The translations under genes were made by a program, and so were the position numbers. From positions 1 to 32,984 of the forward strand of contig JAPKEY010000001.1 of the NCBI GenBank assembly GCA_028821815.1: DNA of 32,984 nt, given 5' to 3'. Source of the DNA: Candidatus Poseidoniales archaeon. Its GTDB lineage: Archaea; Thermoplasmatota; Poseidoniia; Poseidoniales; Thalassarchaeaceae. Under the pieces are notes generated by a model that was not told the DNA's origin, made no database searches, and saw only the letters and a list, made by a program, of their open reading frames with translations. Below, in pieces: positions 23,474-31,861 of the stretch; positions within the stretch are counted from its first letter, which is position 1, and each line of letters begins with the position of its first letter.

Positions 23474-24505
23474 TTACTCTTTCGTCGCACGCAATGCAGC
23501 TTCGACCAACCGCATGCCAATGACGCCGATCAGTCCGGGAGCAAGAAGATTAAGTGATTCTAATGAATTGCCGGCGGAAAGAGATTTGCTGGCTTCGGCG
23601 AATGCGCGTAATTCAGCGGTTAAACTCGGTTCACCGCCCTCGATTTCCACGCGTTCGCGTGGGGCTGCTCCAAATCCACCCCATTCTGGTCCACGAATAT
23701 TCTCTGGATGATTGTGCTTCCAAAGTCCAGTATGGTCGAGGTAATCGATGTGAAGAGATGCATCCCGGCCAATGATTCGCAACTCTCGAACCTTGCCCCG
23801 AACGCGACTGCGCCATGAGACTGTGATTTGAGCAGATGGGCCCAGCGGGTTGTCGCACGTGCCTGTTGGAAATCGCATGTGGATGACTGCGTGGTCTTCT
23901 ATACCCATAATTTCACTCGGTAGGGAGAATGCATCAATTTCTGCGGGATCGATGTCGCCCATGAGGTCTCTGCAAATGTCCATGTCGTGAATGGCCAAAG
24001 CAGCAATGACACCGATGTCGGGGCGGGGTTCGCGGACTGAGAGGCGTTCAGATTCAATGTGGAGAACCGGTCCAATCTCTCCGGCAGCAATCATATCAGC
24101 AGCTTTGCGAATTGCAACGTGGTACCGAAAGAGGTGCCCTACGCATAGCAGCCTGCCATGTTCCTCGGCACACGCAACAATGGATTGTGCCTCTACCTCG
24201 TTCATCGCCAATGGCTTTTCGACGAGTACATCAACGCCCTGTTCCATCAATGATATTGCAAGCGGTGCGTGTAGCGGTGTAGGTGTGGCAATTGTAGCAG
24301 CGTCAATGGCAAAAGTATCACGAAGTGTGAGTGCGTCTGTGTGCCACTCGCAATCAAACTCAGCGGCGAGTTCCTTCGCCCTGCTTTCATCGACATCACA
24401 AACGATGAGGCGGTCGATGATTTGTTCTTGCTTCAAGGTAACCCAAGTGCGAACGTGGTTCCGGCCCCAATAGCCCGTACCAACCACAGCAACGGTCAAT
24501 CCCAT
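23474..24505 (-). CDS. Gfo/Idh/MocA-family sugar dehydrogenase (WlbA/WbpB-like)
   Basis: 343 residues from the ATG at 24505. The Rossmann NAD site is at the start: 'VAVVGTGYWGRNHVRTW'. Family motifs are 'ATIATPTPLHAPLAI', 'DVLVEKPLAMNEVEAQSIV' (catalytic-region EKP) and 'LLCVGHLFRYHVAI'; the 'AIHDMDI' segment supplies the usual His/Asp. The VGH..R pattern is common in the UDP-N-acetylglucosamine/uronate 3-dehydrogenases of diacetamido-sugar pathways. The exact substrate is an inference. The frame stays open for 70 more codons upstream, but those are not family-like and would overlap the divergent glycosyltransferase start. It is divergent from that glycosyltransferase. Confidence 0.82.
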   Translation of the reverse strand: MGLTVAVVGTGYWGRNHVRTWVTLKQEQIIDRLIVCDVDESRAKELAAEFDCEWHTDALTLRDTFAIDAATIATPTPLHAPLAISLMEQGVDVLVEKPLAMNEVEAQSIVACAEEHGRLLCVGHLFRYHVAIRKAADMIAAGEIGPVLHIESERLSVREPRPDIGVIAALAIHDMDICRDLMGDIDPAEIDAFSLPSEIMGIEDHAVIHMRFPTGTCDNPLGPSAQITVSWRSRVRGKVRELRIIGRDASLHIDYLDHTGLWKHNHPENIRGPEWGGFGAAPRERVEIEGGEPSLTAELRAFAEASKSLSAGNSLESLNLLAPGLIGVIGMRLVEAALRATKE

Positions 24506-24605
24506 GGACGCGCGACCTCGGTCTTGTTCAAGACGGTGTCGACTGTGGGTCGAATGTCTGCGAATATGGGGCGATTTGATGAGGTCGTGACCCGCCGCAG
24601 TTGGC

Positions 24606-25862
24606 ATGGGTGTCCGCATTCTAGCGGCTGTACGTGACCTCGACCCGCCGGCAGGCGGCGCCGAAATGTCGCTAGCAACACTCCTGAAGGGGGTTGTTCG
24701 CAATGGCCCTTTCATCGAAGATGCCCCTAATTATATTCCACTAGAAGGGGAAAGCGAGGGGAGTGGAGCGAGTGGTTGGTCGGTCAAGGTCTTCCAAAGT
24801 TCCAAGCGGGGCAAGGTTACGGATCTGACGCAAGGTAGTGAATTAGAGCGAGAAATCTGCAATCTACCTGTTGAAGATTTGTGGTCCGGCTTGGCTTGGC
24901 GGTTACGCAATAGAAGAACTGGGCGGAATCGGTTGGGATTTGAACGACAGCACCTTCTGAAAAGCAACCGAGCATTTGCAAAATGGTTGGCCCCATTTCT
25001 TGCAGCTGAAATCCAATCTGCTGATGAAAATGGGGATGTTTTGCTTGGTATCACCCAACTTCACTGGTCGGCTGGTGCATCAACCGCCTTTGCAAATGCG
25101 GGAATTCCATATCTTGCCTTTGTGCGAGATGAATTACAATTCAACCACCCCCGAATCTATCGTGATTCACTAAGGGGTGCTTCAGCGGTCTGTGGGGCGG
25201 GGCAAGGCCTCCTCAAGCAAATCCAGGGTGTATTCAACATTCAGTATGGCGCGCATGTCCCCCTTCCTGTGAATTATGCTGAACGTTTTGGGAATGCAGA
25301 TGATGTTTCTCGTAGACGGTTGGCGGGAGTGACTGCCCGTGTCGAAAGGAATGATGGGGCTGTACCGAGAATCGCAATTGTCGGTGTAACTCCGGAGAAA
25401 GGATTTGAATTCTACAACAAATTTCTACCTCATTTACAAACATCTTGGCCGGAGGTGCAAGTCGACGTGTATGGAGGTGGGTCGTACGCTGAGGCATTGG
25501 GCGATTTCAATAACGCAACATGGCAAGGACATGCCCCTGTGGAAGATGTCTTTTCGAATTGTGACGTGCATGTTCTCACTGTGGCGAGTACCGGTTCATG
25601 GGGGCGTGTTGTCAATGAAGCGGGTCTCTTTGGTGTCCCCTCTGTGACGATTGACATCGGAAGCCAATCGGAAGCAGTGGGTGACGGTGGGGTCGTAGTT
25701 GCCAAAGATGGATGTTTGGATGATTGGGTAATCGCAATCAAGGATGCGTATGAGAATCGAGAAGTGTACGGTGCGAAAGCGAAAGCGCATGCTGGAGTTG
25801 TCGATCATCGACGTTCAATCGCCATGTTTCGTAGTGCCATCCGCGATGTACTGCAACAATGA
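24606..25862 (+). CDS. Group 1 (GT4-like) glycosyltransferase
   Basis: 418 residues. The N-terminus 'ILAAVRDLDPPAGGAEMSLATLL' fits the GT-B acceptor domain ('GGAE' motif). The C-terminal domain begins 'RIAIVGVTPEKGFEFYNKFLPHL', continues with 'VDVYGGGSY' and 'FSNCDVHVLTVASTGSWGRVVNEAGLFGVPSVTIDIGSQSEAVGDGG', and carries the GT4 donor-site Glu (NEAGLFGVPSV). It transfers a sugar from a nucleotide donor to a glycan or lipid carrier; donor and acceptor are unknown. It is divergent from the dehydrogenase and overlaps the start of the next kinase-like gene by up to 17 bases. Confidence 0.82.
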   Translation: MGVRILAAVRDLDPPAGGAEMSLATLLKGVVRNGPFIEDAPNYIPLEGESEGSGASGWSVKVFQSSKRGKVTDLTQGSELEREICNLPVEDLWSGLAWRLRNRRTGRNRLGFERQHLLKSNRAFAKWLAPFLAAEIQSADENGDVLLGITQLHWSAGASTAFANAGIPYLAFVRDELQFNHPRIYRDSLRGASAVCGAGQGLLKQIQGVFNIQYGAHVPLPVNYAERFGNADDVSRRRLAGVTARVERNDGAVPRIAIVGVTPEKGFEFYNKFLPHLQTSWPEVQVDVYGGGSYAEALGDFNNATWQGHAPVEDVFSNCDVHVLTVASTGSWGRVVNEAGLFGVPSVTIDIGSQSEAVGDGGVVVAKDGCLDDWVIAIKDAYENREVYGAKAKAHAGVVDHRRSIAMFRSAIRDVLQQ

Positions 25863-26790
25863 AGGTGATTTGGTGGCGTATACTGATGTCAGTGTTGAAG
25901 AGGCCTCGTGGTTACTATCGGCGGCTGGAGTGGCACCACTGAGTAAGATGGAATCACTTGCTGGGGGGTGGGCCAATTCGAATTATCTGCTCACGCTCGA
26001 TGATGGTTTACAACTCGTCCTGAAGGTCTGGGATGAAAGGCCACCGGATGAAGTGAAGCAGATCATCGAGCATACGTGTTGGCTTGCAGATCACGGTGTG
26101 CTTACACCCGCCCCATTGCTATTGGAAGGGGGCGTGCGGATGCTTGTCAAAGATAATCTGGCATGGATGCTGATGCCGTATATTGCCGGTGGATGGTTGC
26201 CTTCAGATACTTCTTCACTTTACGAACTTGGTAAAGCGCAGGCACGGATGCATGCCGTTCCTATTCACGAAAGCATCTCCACCACATTCGCAATTGGATA
26301 TGTTCTCTGGGACAAAATGGTAAAAGAGGCCCATGAAGATGGTTCAATGACGCCGTTCCTTCAGCTATTGGAAGAAGAAAGTCGTCTCCTCAAGCAAAGT
26401 ATTCCAGTGGGTTTGCCATGTGGCATCATCCACGGCGACCTGTATCCTGACAACGTGATTGGGCGAGGGGGTGAGGTTCTGGCTCTACTTGATTTTGAAG
26501 AAATTTGCATCGAATCGTTCGCGATGGATCTTGTGACTACCTATGTTGGATTTGGCTGGAAAGATGGTTTGCCCGTTCCTGAATTGTGGGATGCGTTGTT
26601 GGCTGGATACGAATCGGTTCGACCGTTGACAGAGATGGAGCACGCTGCCCTTCCTGACTTGCATCGGTTTGCAGTCTTAGCCGTTGCAGCCTGGCGTTAT
26701 TGGCAATTCGTGATTCACGTACCTGGGACGGAACACACCAATCGATATGTGGAAATGATGGAAAGGTTAGACAAGCCGTTGCCTTTCTGA
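25846..26790 (+). CDS. Aminoglycoside phosphotransferase/homoserine-kinase-type kinase
   Basis: 314 residues from the ATG at 25846; GTG at 25873 (three bases after a GGTGAT site) is an alternative start. Kinase features are 'SLAGGWANSNYLL' (nucleotide loop), a hinge 'MLMPYIAGGWL', the catalytic 'HGDLYPDNV' at about 196-204 and the metal-binding 'LLDFEE' at about 214-219. The 'HGDLxPDNV...DFEE' block with NSNYLL is close to homoserine kinase type II and to choline/aminoglycoside kinases, so the substrate could be a small alcohol, amino alcohol or sugar. In this neighbourhood a glycan or lipid-precursor role is plausible but unproven. Confidence 0.8.
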   Translation: MYCNNEGDLVAYTDVSVEEASWLLSAAGVAPLSKMESLAGGWANSNYLLTLDDGLQLVLKVWDERPPDEVKQIIEHTCWLADHGVLTPAPLLLEGGVRMLVKDNLAWMLMPYIAGGWLPSDTSSLYELGKAQARMHAVPIHESISTTFAIGYVLWDKMVKEAHEDGSMTPFLQLLEEESRLLKQSIPVGLPCGIIHGDLYPDNVIGRGGEVLALLDFEEICIESFAMDLVTTYVGFGWKDGLPVPELWDALLAGYESVRPLTEMEHAALPDLHRFAVLAVAAWRYWQFVIHVPGTEHTNRYVEMMERLDKPLPF

Positions 26791-26794
26791 TAGG

Positions 26795-27250
26795 TCACAT
26801 CTTCCGAGCGGGGTTACCTGCATAGGTACCTGGCTCCATGATGTCCTTGGTGACCACGCTACCCGCGCCGATGACGACATCGTCGCAGATACTAACGGGC
26901 ATAATGGTGGCATTGGTACCGATGCTCACACGATTGCCAATGGTGGTCTCTTTCCATAGGGTTTGATCTCCGCGCGCTGGGCCGCCAATACGGAATGGAT
27001 CGTTGATGAACATCGCACCATGACTGATGAAGCAATCCTCACCAACGGTTACAAGTTCACAAATGAAGGCGTGGGATTGGACTCGCGTACGTGCACCAAT
27101 CGATACCCTGCGCTGGATTTCAACAAAAGGGCCGACGAATACTCCATCGCCCAAAATGCAACCATAGAGATTCACAGGTTCAACCAAGGTGACATCGTTA
27201 CCGAACTCGACATCGACCACGCCGTTGGAGTGAATTCGGGGCTCGCCCAT
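26795..27250 (-). CDS. Hexapeptide-repeat acetyltransferase (WbpD/WlbB-like)
   Basis: 151 residues. Left-handed beta-helix repeats run through the protein, with the 'GDGVFVGPFVEIQRRVSIGARTRVQSHAFIC' stretch and 'IGNRVSIGTNATIMPV'. The C-terminal 'VVIGAGSVVTKDIMEPGTYAGNPARKM' ending is typical of WbpD-type UDP-2-acetamido-3-amino-uronate N-acetyltransferases. The ATG at 27250 is the only standard start. The frame remains open upstream to 27326 with coding-like content (including DPFKQEIHPAFY) but contains no ATG/GTG/TTG. With the dehydrogenase and aminotransferase it would complete a diacetamido-uronate pathway segment. Confidence 0.82.
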   Translation of the reverse strand: MGEPRIHSNGVVDVEFGNDVTLVEPVNLYGCILGDGVFVGPFVEIQRRVSIGARTRVQSHAFICELVTVGEDCFISHGAMFINDPFRIGGPARGDQTLWKETTIGNRVSIGTNATIMPVSICDDVVIGAGSVVTKDIMEPGTYAGNPARKM

Positions 27251-27327
27251 GTAGAAGGCGGGGTGAATCTCTTGCTTGAATGGGTCGGTTGCATCATACT
27301 CAAAGCCTGCGCTGAATACCGGCGCTC

Positions 27328-27939
27328 ATGTCGGGAGACGGTGTGGAGATCGAGTATCGATTCTTCATACCGGACCCTGCTGTGCTACCCCCCCTGGGTA
27401 AGGGAGTCAAAATCATCCAATGCTATCTTCCAAAATGGAAGATCGAAATTGTCGAAAGGAATCTTTGCTTCGATGGTAGAATCTTGGTTCGGAATATCAA
27501 AATGGATGTGAATCGAAAACTCTCCACACTCATTGAGACTGCGAATATAACACCTCGAATTCGATTGATGGGGGGTAGGGCATTTGTCACAATCAAAGGT
27601 CCGACCACTGATTATGCCCGTGCTGAATGGGAATTTGAAGTGATGAAAGAAGAAGTTCAGGATTTGGTGACTTCATTCAGATTCCCACATGTTATGAAAA
27701 ATCGATATGAAGTTCCTGAAGAGAATGGGTTAGTATGGGAAATTGACTTCTTTGAAGGGGACAATCACGGGTTGGTAATGGCTGAACTCGAGGTTCCCTC
27801 TGTGGATCATGAATTTGTTCGACCCGAATGGTTGGGTGCTGAAGTTACCGAAGATAATCGATTTGGCAACGGCTCACTGGCACGTGATCCCTGGTGTGAT
27901 TGGAATAAGGATGTTCCACATCTTATGGTGTCCAACTGA
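27328..27939 (+). CDS. CYTH/triphosphate tunnel metalloenzyme (TTM) family protein
   Basis: 203 residues. The start carries the EIEYRF variant of the ExExK signature that defines the CYTH superfamily (residues 7-12). Further features are 'RIRLMGGRAFVTIKGP' (about 77-92), 'RAEWEFEV' and 'KNRYEVPEENGLVWEIDFFEG'; the end reads 'LVMAELEVPSVDHEFVRPEWLGAEVTEDNRFGNGSLA', as in the short NeuTTM/ygiF-like proteins. Charged tunnel residues are kept. Family members hydrolyse tripolyphosphate, thiamine triphosphate or long polyphosphate; the substrate here is unknown. The first 55 residues hold a stretch unlike other members and may be an insertion. The gene ends 17 bases inside the convergent aminotransferase gene. 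Confidence 0.82.
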   Translation: MSGDGVEIEYRFFIPDPAVLPPLGKGVKIIQCYLPKWKIEIVERNLCFDGRILVRNIKMDVNRKLSTLIETANITPRIRLMGGRAFVTIKGPTTDYARAEWEFEVMKEEVQDLVTSFRFPHVMKNRYEVPEENGLVWEIDFFEGDNHGLVMAELEVPSVDHEFVRPEWLGAEVTEDNRFGNGSLARDPWCDWNKDVPHLMVSN

Positions 27940-29020
27940 GTACCGCATCAACGACACGTTGGACTTCATCGTCGGTCAAAAGTGGCATCACGGGGATGCT
28001 GACTATATCGTCACAAACAGCTTCTGTCAATTCCAATGAGCCTCGTACACCTTGTGGATGGTCTGCATAAACTGGTTGAAGATGGCAGGGAATTGGGTAG
28101 TGGATACCTGTTGAGATATTCATTGAATCTAAGTGGGCGCAGAATGACTCTCTATCTGCTACCCGTACTACATATTGATGCCAAGCATGAACCGCACCGT
28201 CTCGAATCTTAGGAATCTTTACGTGTTCTAGAGCTGCAAAGGCCGCTGAATAAATTGTTGCAATTTCATTGCGTCGGGTAACCCACCCGTCAAGATGTTT
28301 GAGTTGTATTCGGCCGACACCGCACTGAATCTCTGAAAGTCGGAAATTGGTTCCGAGTACATCGTTTCGGTACTTGTCTAATCGCCCGTGATCAATGAAT
28401 GTCGAGACCCGTTGAACCAAATCTTCACGGTTGGTTAGAATGGCTCCACCGTCGCCACCCACAGCCATGTTTTTGCTTGGAAAGAATGAGAATGTTGCGA
28501 TGTCACCAAGAGAACCTACGCGTTGACCATTCAATGAGGCGCCATGGGCTTGAGCTGAGTCTTCGATGATTGGGATTCCGTGCTTTTTGGCGATTGCGAA
28601 TACTTCTGCATCAATCGGTTGGCCATATAGATGGACGGCGATGATGGCTTTTGTTCGAGGGGTGATGGCAGCTTCTACCGCTGCCTTGTCAAGTGTGTAG
28701 TAATCTTCTTCAATTTCAACAAAGACTGGGATGGCCCCCACCAATGAAATGCAAGTTGCACTGGCAATGTATGTGTGACTTGGAACAATGACCTCATCAC
28801 TATGACCGACATTAAGTGAATGTAGGGCTGCGATTAAGGCAACCGATCCATTGCTGCAAGGGGTTCCCGAAAGGGCCCCACAATACGCTGCCCATTCTGT
28901 ACCAAAGGCCTTTGATTCTGGGCCTTTAATCCACTGGCCTGATGCAAGGATTCTATTCGCTGTTTCAAGCATTTCGTCGTCGATGAACATTCGACCCATG
29001 GGGACTCGTTCAGTGGTCAT
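27923..29020 (-). CDS. DegT/DnrJ/EryC1/StrS-family sugar aminotransferase (WbpE/WlbC-like)
   Basis: 365 residues. PLP-dependent amination of a keto-sugar nucleotide. Motifs are 'ILASGQWIKGPES' near the N-terminus, 'GTPCSNGSVALIAALHSL', 'DEVIVPSHTYIASATCISLVGAIPVFVEIEEDYYTLD', 'AIIAVHLYGQP', 'PIIEDSAQAHGA' (PLP-binding Asp) and the Schiff-base lysine in 'SFFPSKNMAVGGDGGAI' at about residue 183. 'LDKYRNDVLGTNFRLSEIQCGVGRIQLKHLD' closes the active site. With the dehydrogenase and acetyltransferase it would form the 3-keto to 3-acetamido step of a diacetamido sugar; DegT enzymes also serve other deoxy-sugars. The three genes are not one operon. Confidence 0.9.
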   Translation of the reverse strand: MTTERVPMGRMFIDDEMLETANRILASGQWIKGPESKAFGTEWAAYCGALSGTPCSNGSVALIAALHSLNVGHSDEVIVPSHTYIASATCISLVGAIPVFVEIEEDYYTLDKAAVEAAITPRTKAIIAVHLYGQPIDAEVFAIAKKHGIPIIEDSAQAHGASLNGQRVGSLGDIATFSFFPSKNMAVGGDGGAILTNREDLVQRVSTFIDHGRLDKYRNDVLGTNFRLSEIQCGVGRIQLKHLDGWVTRRNEIATIYSAAFAALEHVKIPKIRDGAVHAWHQYVVRVADRESFCAHLDSMNISTGIHYPIPCHLQPVYADHPQGVRGSLELTEAVCDDIVSIPVMPLLTDDEVQRVVDAVLSWTP

Positions 29021-29127
29021 CTAGTGAGGCCGGGGGTGGAGCCCCTACTTGAGAAAGGTGGCTTCAAAATCGGCCGGATTGACCCCGTCGCTTTGATAAG
29101 AAAGTGGTTGGTCGCTGGATTGCTAAT

Positions 29128-29214
29128 GCAGAGGTTGCCAAGCTTGGTCAACGGCGCTGGGATGAGGTCCCAGTCCTCAGTGGTTCGCAGGTTCAAATCC
29201 TGCCCTCTGCACCA
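29128..29214 (+). tRNA. tRNA-Leu, anticodon GAG, with encoded CCA
   Basis: An 87-base class II tRNA with no intron. The acceptor stem GCAGAGG pairs with CCTCTGC, followed by ACCA. The D arm is 'GCCAAGCTTGGTCAACGGC', and the anticodon stem CTGGG/CCCAG encloses loop ATGAGGT (anticodon GAG). A long variable arm follows, then the T arm GCAGG-TTCAAAT-CCTGC. The long variable arm and GAG anticodon identify leucine (codons CUC/CUU). It lies 107 bases after the divergent aminotransferase start. Confidence 0.95.
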
Positions 29215-29325
29215 TACTTTTTCCAGTTACTGGTTAACATTTTAGATAATGTTTCCATTATTCGGTGTTTGTTGTCCTGTTTGCCGCGCGCGAATGGTTA
29301 TGTGGCCTGTTCGTTCGGACTCTGT

Positions 29326-30135
29326 ATGATGGGTGAAGAATGGGGTCATCGAAAGCGTGCCCGTGCTGTCGTTCGTGGGGTTTCTTCGAACTTTGATCAG
29401 GCTATTTCCTCCTACTTTGGCACCCATACCCCCGACCCGGTTTCCGCTCGTGAGGCGCATGCCGATTATGTCGCTGCTCTACGTGAACAAGGGGTGGAAA
29501 TTGTGAGTCTCCCGGGATTGGATGAATATCCTGATTGCACGTTTGTTGAAGACGCTGCGGTCGTAGTTGCGGATTTTGCGGTTATCCCAGTCATGGGACA
29601 TCCGACACGAGAGGGGGAGCAGGTGGCAATTCAAGAGTTACTTGGCAAAGATCTCGGTCTTATCCAAATGCCAGAAGGGGCCACGATGGATGGTGGTGAC
29701 GTTGTCTTTTTCGATGATTGCTTTTTACTAGGTAAATCAACTCGGACAAATGCGGCAGGGATTGCCTTTTTTGAGCAGGTTGTGGGTGATCTTGGATATG
29801 GAACGATGACCCTTGAAGTTCCAGATTCTACCTTGCATTTAACGACTGTTTGTTCGTCTCCAAAACCAGGAATGTTGGTGGCTGCTGAAGGCCATCTAAC
29901 ACCTGAGCAATTGGCGCCGCTCGCAAACAATGGTGTTGAAATTTTATGGGTGCCAAACGAAGAAGCATATGCTGCAAATCTAATTGGATTCGAAAATGGG
30001 GTTGTGATCATTTCAGCTGATTATCCAATCACAAAACGGATTATAGAAGATGCTGGATTTACTACTCGAAGCGTTGACATGGCGCATATTCGGGCCGCAG
30101 ATGGTAGCTTGACTTGCTGCTCTATATTCTACTGA
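29326..30135 (+). CDS. Dimethylarginine dimethylaminohydrolase-like (DDAH) amidinotransferase-fold hydrolase
   Basis: 269 residues (start at the ATG at 29326 or the next codon 29329). It matches the short DDAH form: 'ARAVVRGVSSNF' at the start, 'YPDCTFVEDAAVV' (substrate Asp/Glu), 'MDGGDVVFF' and 'FLLGKSTRTNAAG', the catalytic His in 'TLHLTT' near residue 170, 'AANLIGFENGVVI', and the catalytic Cys in the terminal 'DGSLTCCSIFY'. DDAH converts methylated arginines to citrulline; related enzymes act on other guanidines. It is unusual in archaea. The frame stays open across the tRNA upstream, so the internal ATG is needed. Confidence 0.87.
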   Translation: MMGEEWGHRKRARAVVRGVSSNFDQAISSYFGTHTPDPVSAREAHADYVAALREQGVEIVSLPGLDEYPDCTFVEDAAVVVADFAVIPVMGHPTREGEQVAIQELLGKDLGLIQMPEGATMDGGDVVFFDDCFLLGKSTRTNAAGIAFFEQVVGDLGYGTMTLEVPDSTLHLTTVCSSPKPGMLVAAEGHLTPEQLAPLANNGVEILWVPNEEAYAANLIGFENGVVIISADYPITKRIIEDAGFTTRSVDMAHIRAADGSLTCCSIFY

Positions 30136-30154
30136 TAGGTCGCTATGCGACCTA
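30136..30154. repeat. 8-bp hairpin with TAT loop directly after the DDAH stop codon
   Basis: TAGGTCGC (30136-30143) pairs with GCGACCTA (30147-30154) around TAT, starting one base after the DDAH stop codon (30133-30135). A second weak stem, ACGTAG-like, follows at 30152-30167. It is positioned like a transcript end signal for the DDAH gene. Confidence 0.5.
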
Positions 30155-30214
30155 CGCACACACGTAGCGCGCGAGAGCGGTGGTTTCAACAATGCATGAG
30201 TGGTCCCGAGATTG

Positions 30215-31861
30215 ATGCGCCGCAGCCCACTGTCGCTCCTGTTGGTCGTTCTCCTCTTGGGGGCAAGTGTGCAAGGTTGTTTTGGAGAAGGTGATGTTGG
30301 TTTGGCTTCTGCCAAAGATTTGGATATCTCACCCGAACCTTTGACTGGTGGCATTTTCCAAAGTGTGCATTTCCATGCAGACAAGGCGATGACTGTACTT
30401 ATTCCATATCTGGTACTTCAACCTGAAACAGGATATGTTCAAAATGGAACCATACTCGAATTAAGTGCTGATCAAGAAGGGGAATTGACAATTTTAATTC
30501 CACCTCGTGCTAATACTTTTGCTGTGTTGATTGGTGAACCGGGTCGGGATTTCTTCCCAATTCGAGAGGGGAATGTTTCGTGGTCAACGTGGGCTTCGCA
30601 AGGAATGGTTGCAACGCGGGGTGTCGAAATTGTTGATGCTGAACAAGATGGGGGCTTACCTCAACTATCCAATAGTACTGAAACTGGTGGGGCAGTTTCC
30701 ATTCGCTTTGCTGATATTACTCGGCCAATGGCTGCAAATGTACCTATCGAAGAAGGTGGAGCACATAGCACGGGATTGGTTGCTGGAAAGCGTACCTACG
30801 ACACTCTTTCGTTCATCACCGACGACAGTCCGTCGCCATTAGATGTAGATTTGGCTGTGGGATACTTAGATCGTTGGGCAGGACAGGGTAACCCTGCGTA
30901 CGAAGATGCTGCCAATTGGGTCAAAGCCACACTCGAATCTTTTGGATATAATGATGTTCGACATCATCGGTTTCAGTACACTGAAAGCAATCCTGAAGCG
31001 TACAATATCTGTGCTTACAAGCAAGGGTATGAATTCCCAGATGAATGGATGGTAATTGGATCTCACTTTGATATCGCGCCGATGGTGGTCATCAATGACC
31101 CCTCATCAGGAACACCCCGAGGATATGGGACACGGGTTGGAGCCTACGACAACACCGTGGGGACATCGGTCAATCTGAATATGGCGCAGGCTTTGTTCGA
31201 TATACCGACCCGCCGAGGAATTGTGTTCTGTTTCTGGAGTAGTGAAGAAGGTGGAAAGCGTGGAAGTGAGTCTTGGGTGCATGATTTACCAGATGATATC
31301 ACGATTACCAATTACATCAACATCGACATGGGGGGGGTGAATTGGCCTGGAAACGGTACTCCTTCGGATCGAACAGATAACAATGGAGGTGGTTCATATC
31401 CCGCAAGTTCAGAAAATTGGCCATTCCGCGTCTACATTGGCCCAGATACTGATGAAAATATCATCAACCAACCTGAAATGGTCTATCTCGCTGAATGGTT
31501 GGGTGGGGATGCGCTTGGTGTCGAAGAACAATTGGCCGTAATCAACGGTGAGCTGAAGGCGGCTTGGGCCGCAGCTGGTGAGCCGGGTGTCATCATCAAC
31601 GAAGCGACAACAGCGCGTAGTGATCATGCTTCATTCCAAGAAATTGATACTGTGACTGTAGGATTTGGTGGTCTTGTCGATGGTTATGATTGCTATCATC
31701 AAACGTGTGATACTGTTGAAGAAATGGAATACTGGATGGAAAACGATTACGGCGCGGGCACGGAAAACTTAGTCAATTCAATCGATTTGATGACCTGGTA
31801 TGGGACGATGATGTTCCTACATCTCGACCATCAGCCGGTTCTCAATTCCTATCTTGCTTAG
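30215..31861 (+). CDS. Lipoprotein M28-family zinc metallopeptidase
   Basis: 548 residues. A signal peptide with a lipobox-like 'GASVQGC' gives a lipid-modified Cys near residue 22, so the enzyme is probably held on the outer side of the membrane. The peptidase domain (about 230-540) has M28 zinc ligands and the catalytic Glu: His near 282 (VIGSHFDIAP), Asp near 310 (GAYDNTVGTS), Glu-Glu near 342 (WSSEEGG), Asp near 370 (NIDMGG) and His near 470 (SDHASF). It likely trims peptides from environmental proteins. The ATG at 30215 is preferred over a GTG at 30200. It converges with the M50 gene, overlapping its stop by three bases. Confidence 0.9.
   Translation: MRRSPLSLLLVVLLLGASVQGCFGEGDVGLASAKDLDISPEPLTGGIFQSVHFHADKAMTVLIPYLVLQPETGYVQNGTILELSADQEGELTILIPPRANTFAVLIGEPGRDFFPIREGNVSWSTWASQGMVATRGVEIVDAEQDGGLPQLSNSTETGGAVSIRFADITRPMAANVPIEEGGAHSTGLVAGKRTYDTLSFITDDSPSPLDVDLAVGYLDRWAGQGNPAYEDAANWVKATLESFGYNDVRHHRFQYTESNPEAYNICAYKQGYEFPDEWMVIGSHFDIAPMVVINDPSSGTPRGYGTRVGAYDNTVGTSVNLNMAQALFDIPTRRGIVFCFWSSEEGGKRGSESWVHDLPDDITITNYINIDMGGVNWPGNGTPSDRTDNNGGGSYPASSENWPFRVYIGPDTDENIINQPEMVYLAEWLGGDALGVEEQLAVINGELKAAWAAAGEPGVIINEATTARSDHASFQEIDTVTVGFGGLVDGYDCYHQTCDTVEEMEYWMENDYGAGTENLVNSIDLMTWYGTMMFLHLDHQPVLNSYLA

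Noticed and set aside
24513..24587. Seven-base inverted repeat CGACCTC...GAGGTCG between divergent genes
   Set aside because: Arms are short and 61 bases apart, so it may be chance; no further support as an operator.
24506..24715. N-terminal extension of the dehydrogenase frame (70 codons)
   Set aside because: The Rossmann motif starts right after the ATG at 24505; the extension has no family similarity and would overlap the divergent glycosyltransferase.
29104..29325. Open reading frame continuing upstream of the DDAH gene
   Set aside because: It runs straight through the tRNA-Leu, so the real start is the internal ATG at 29326 or 29329.
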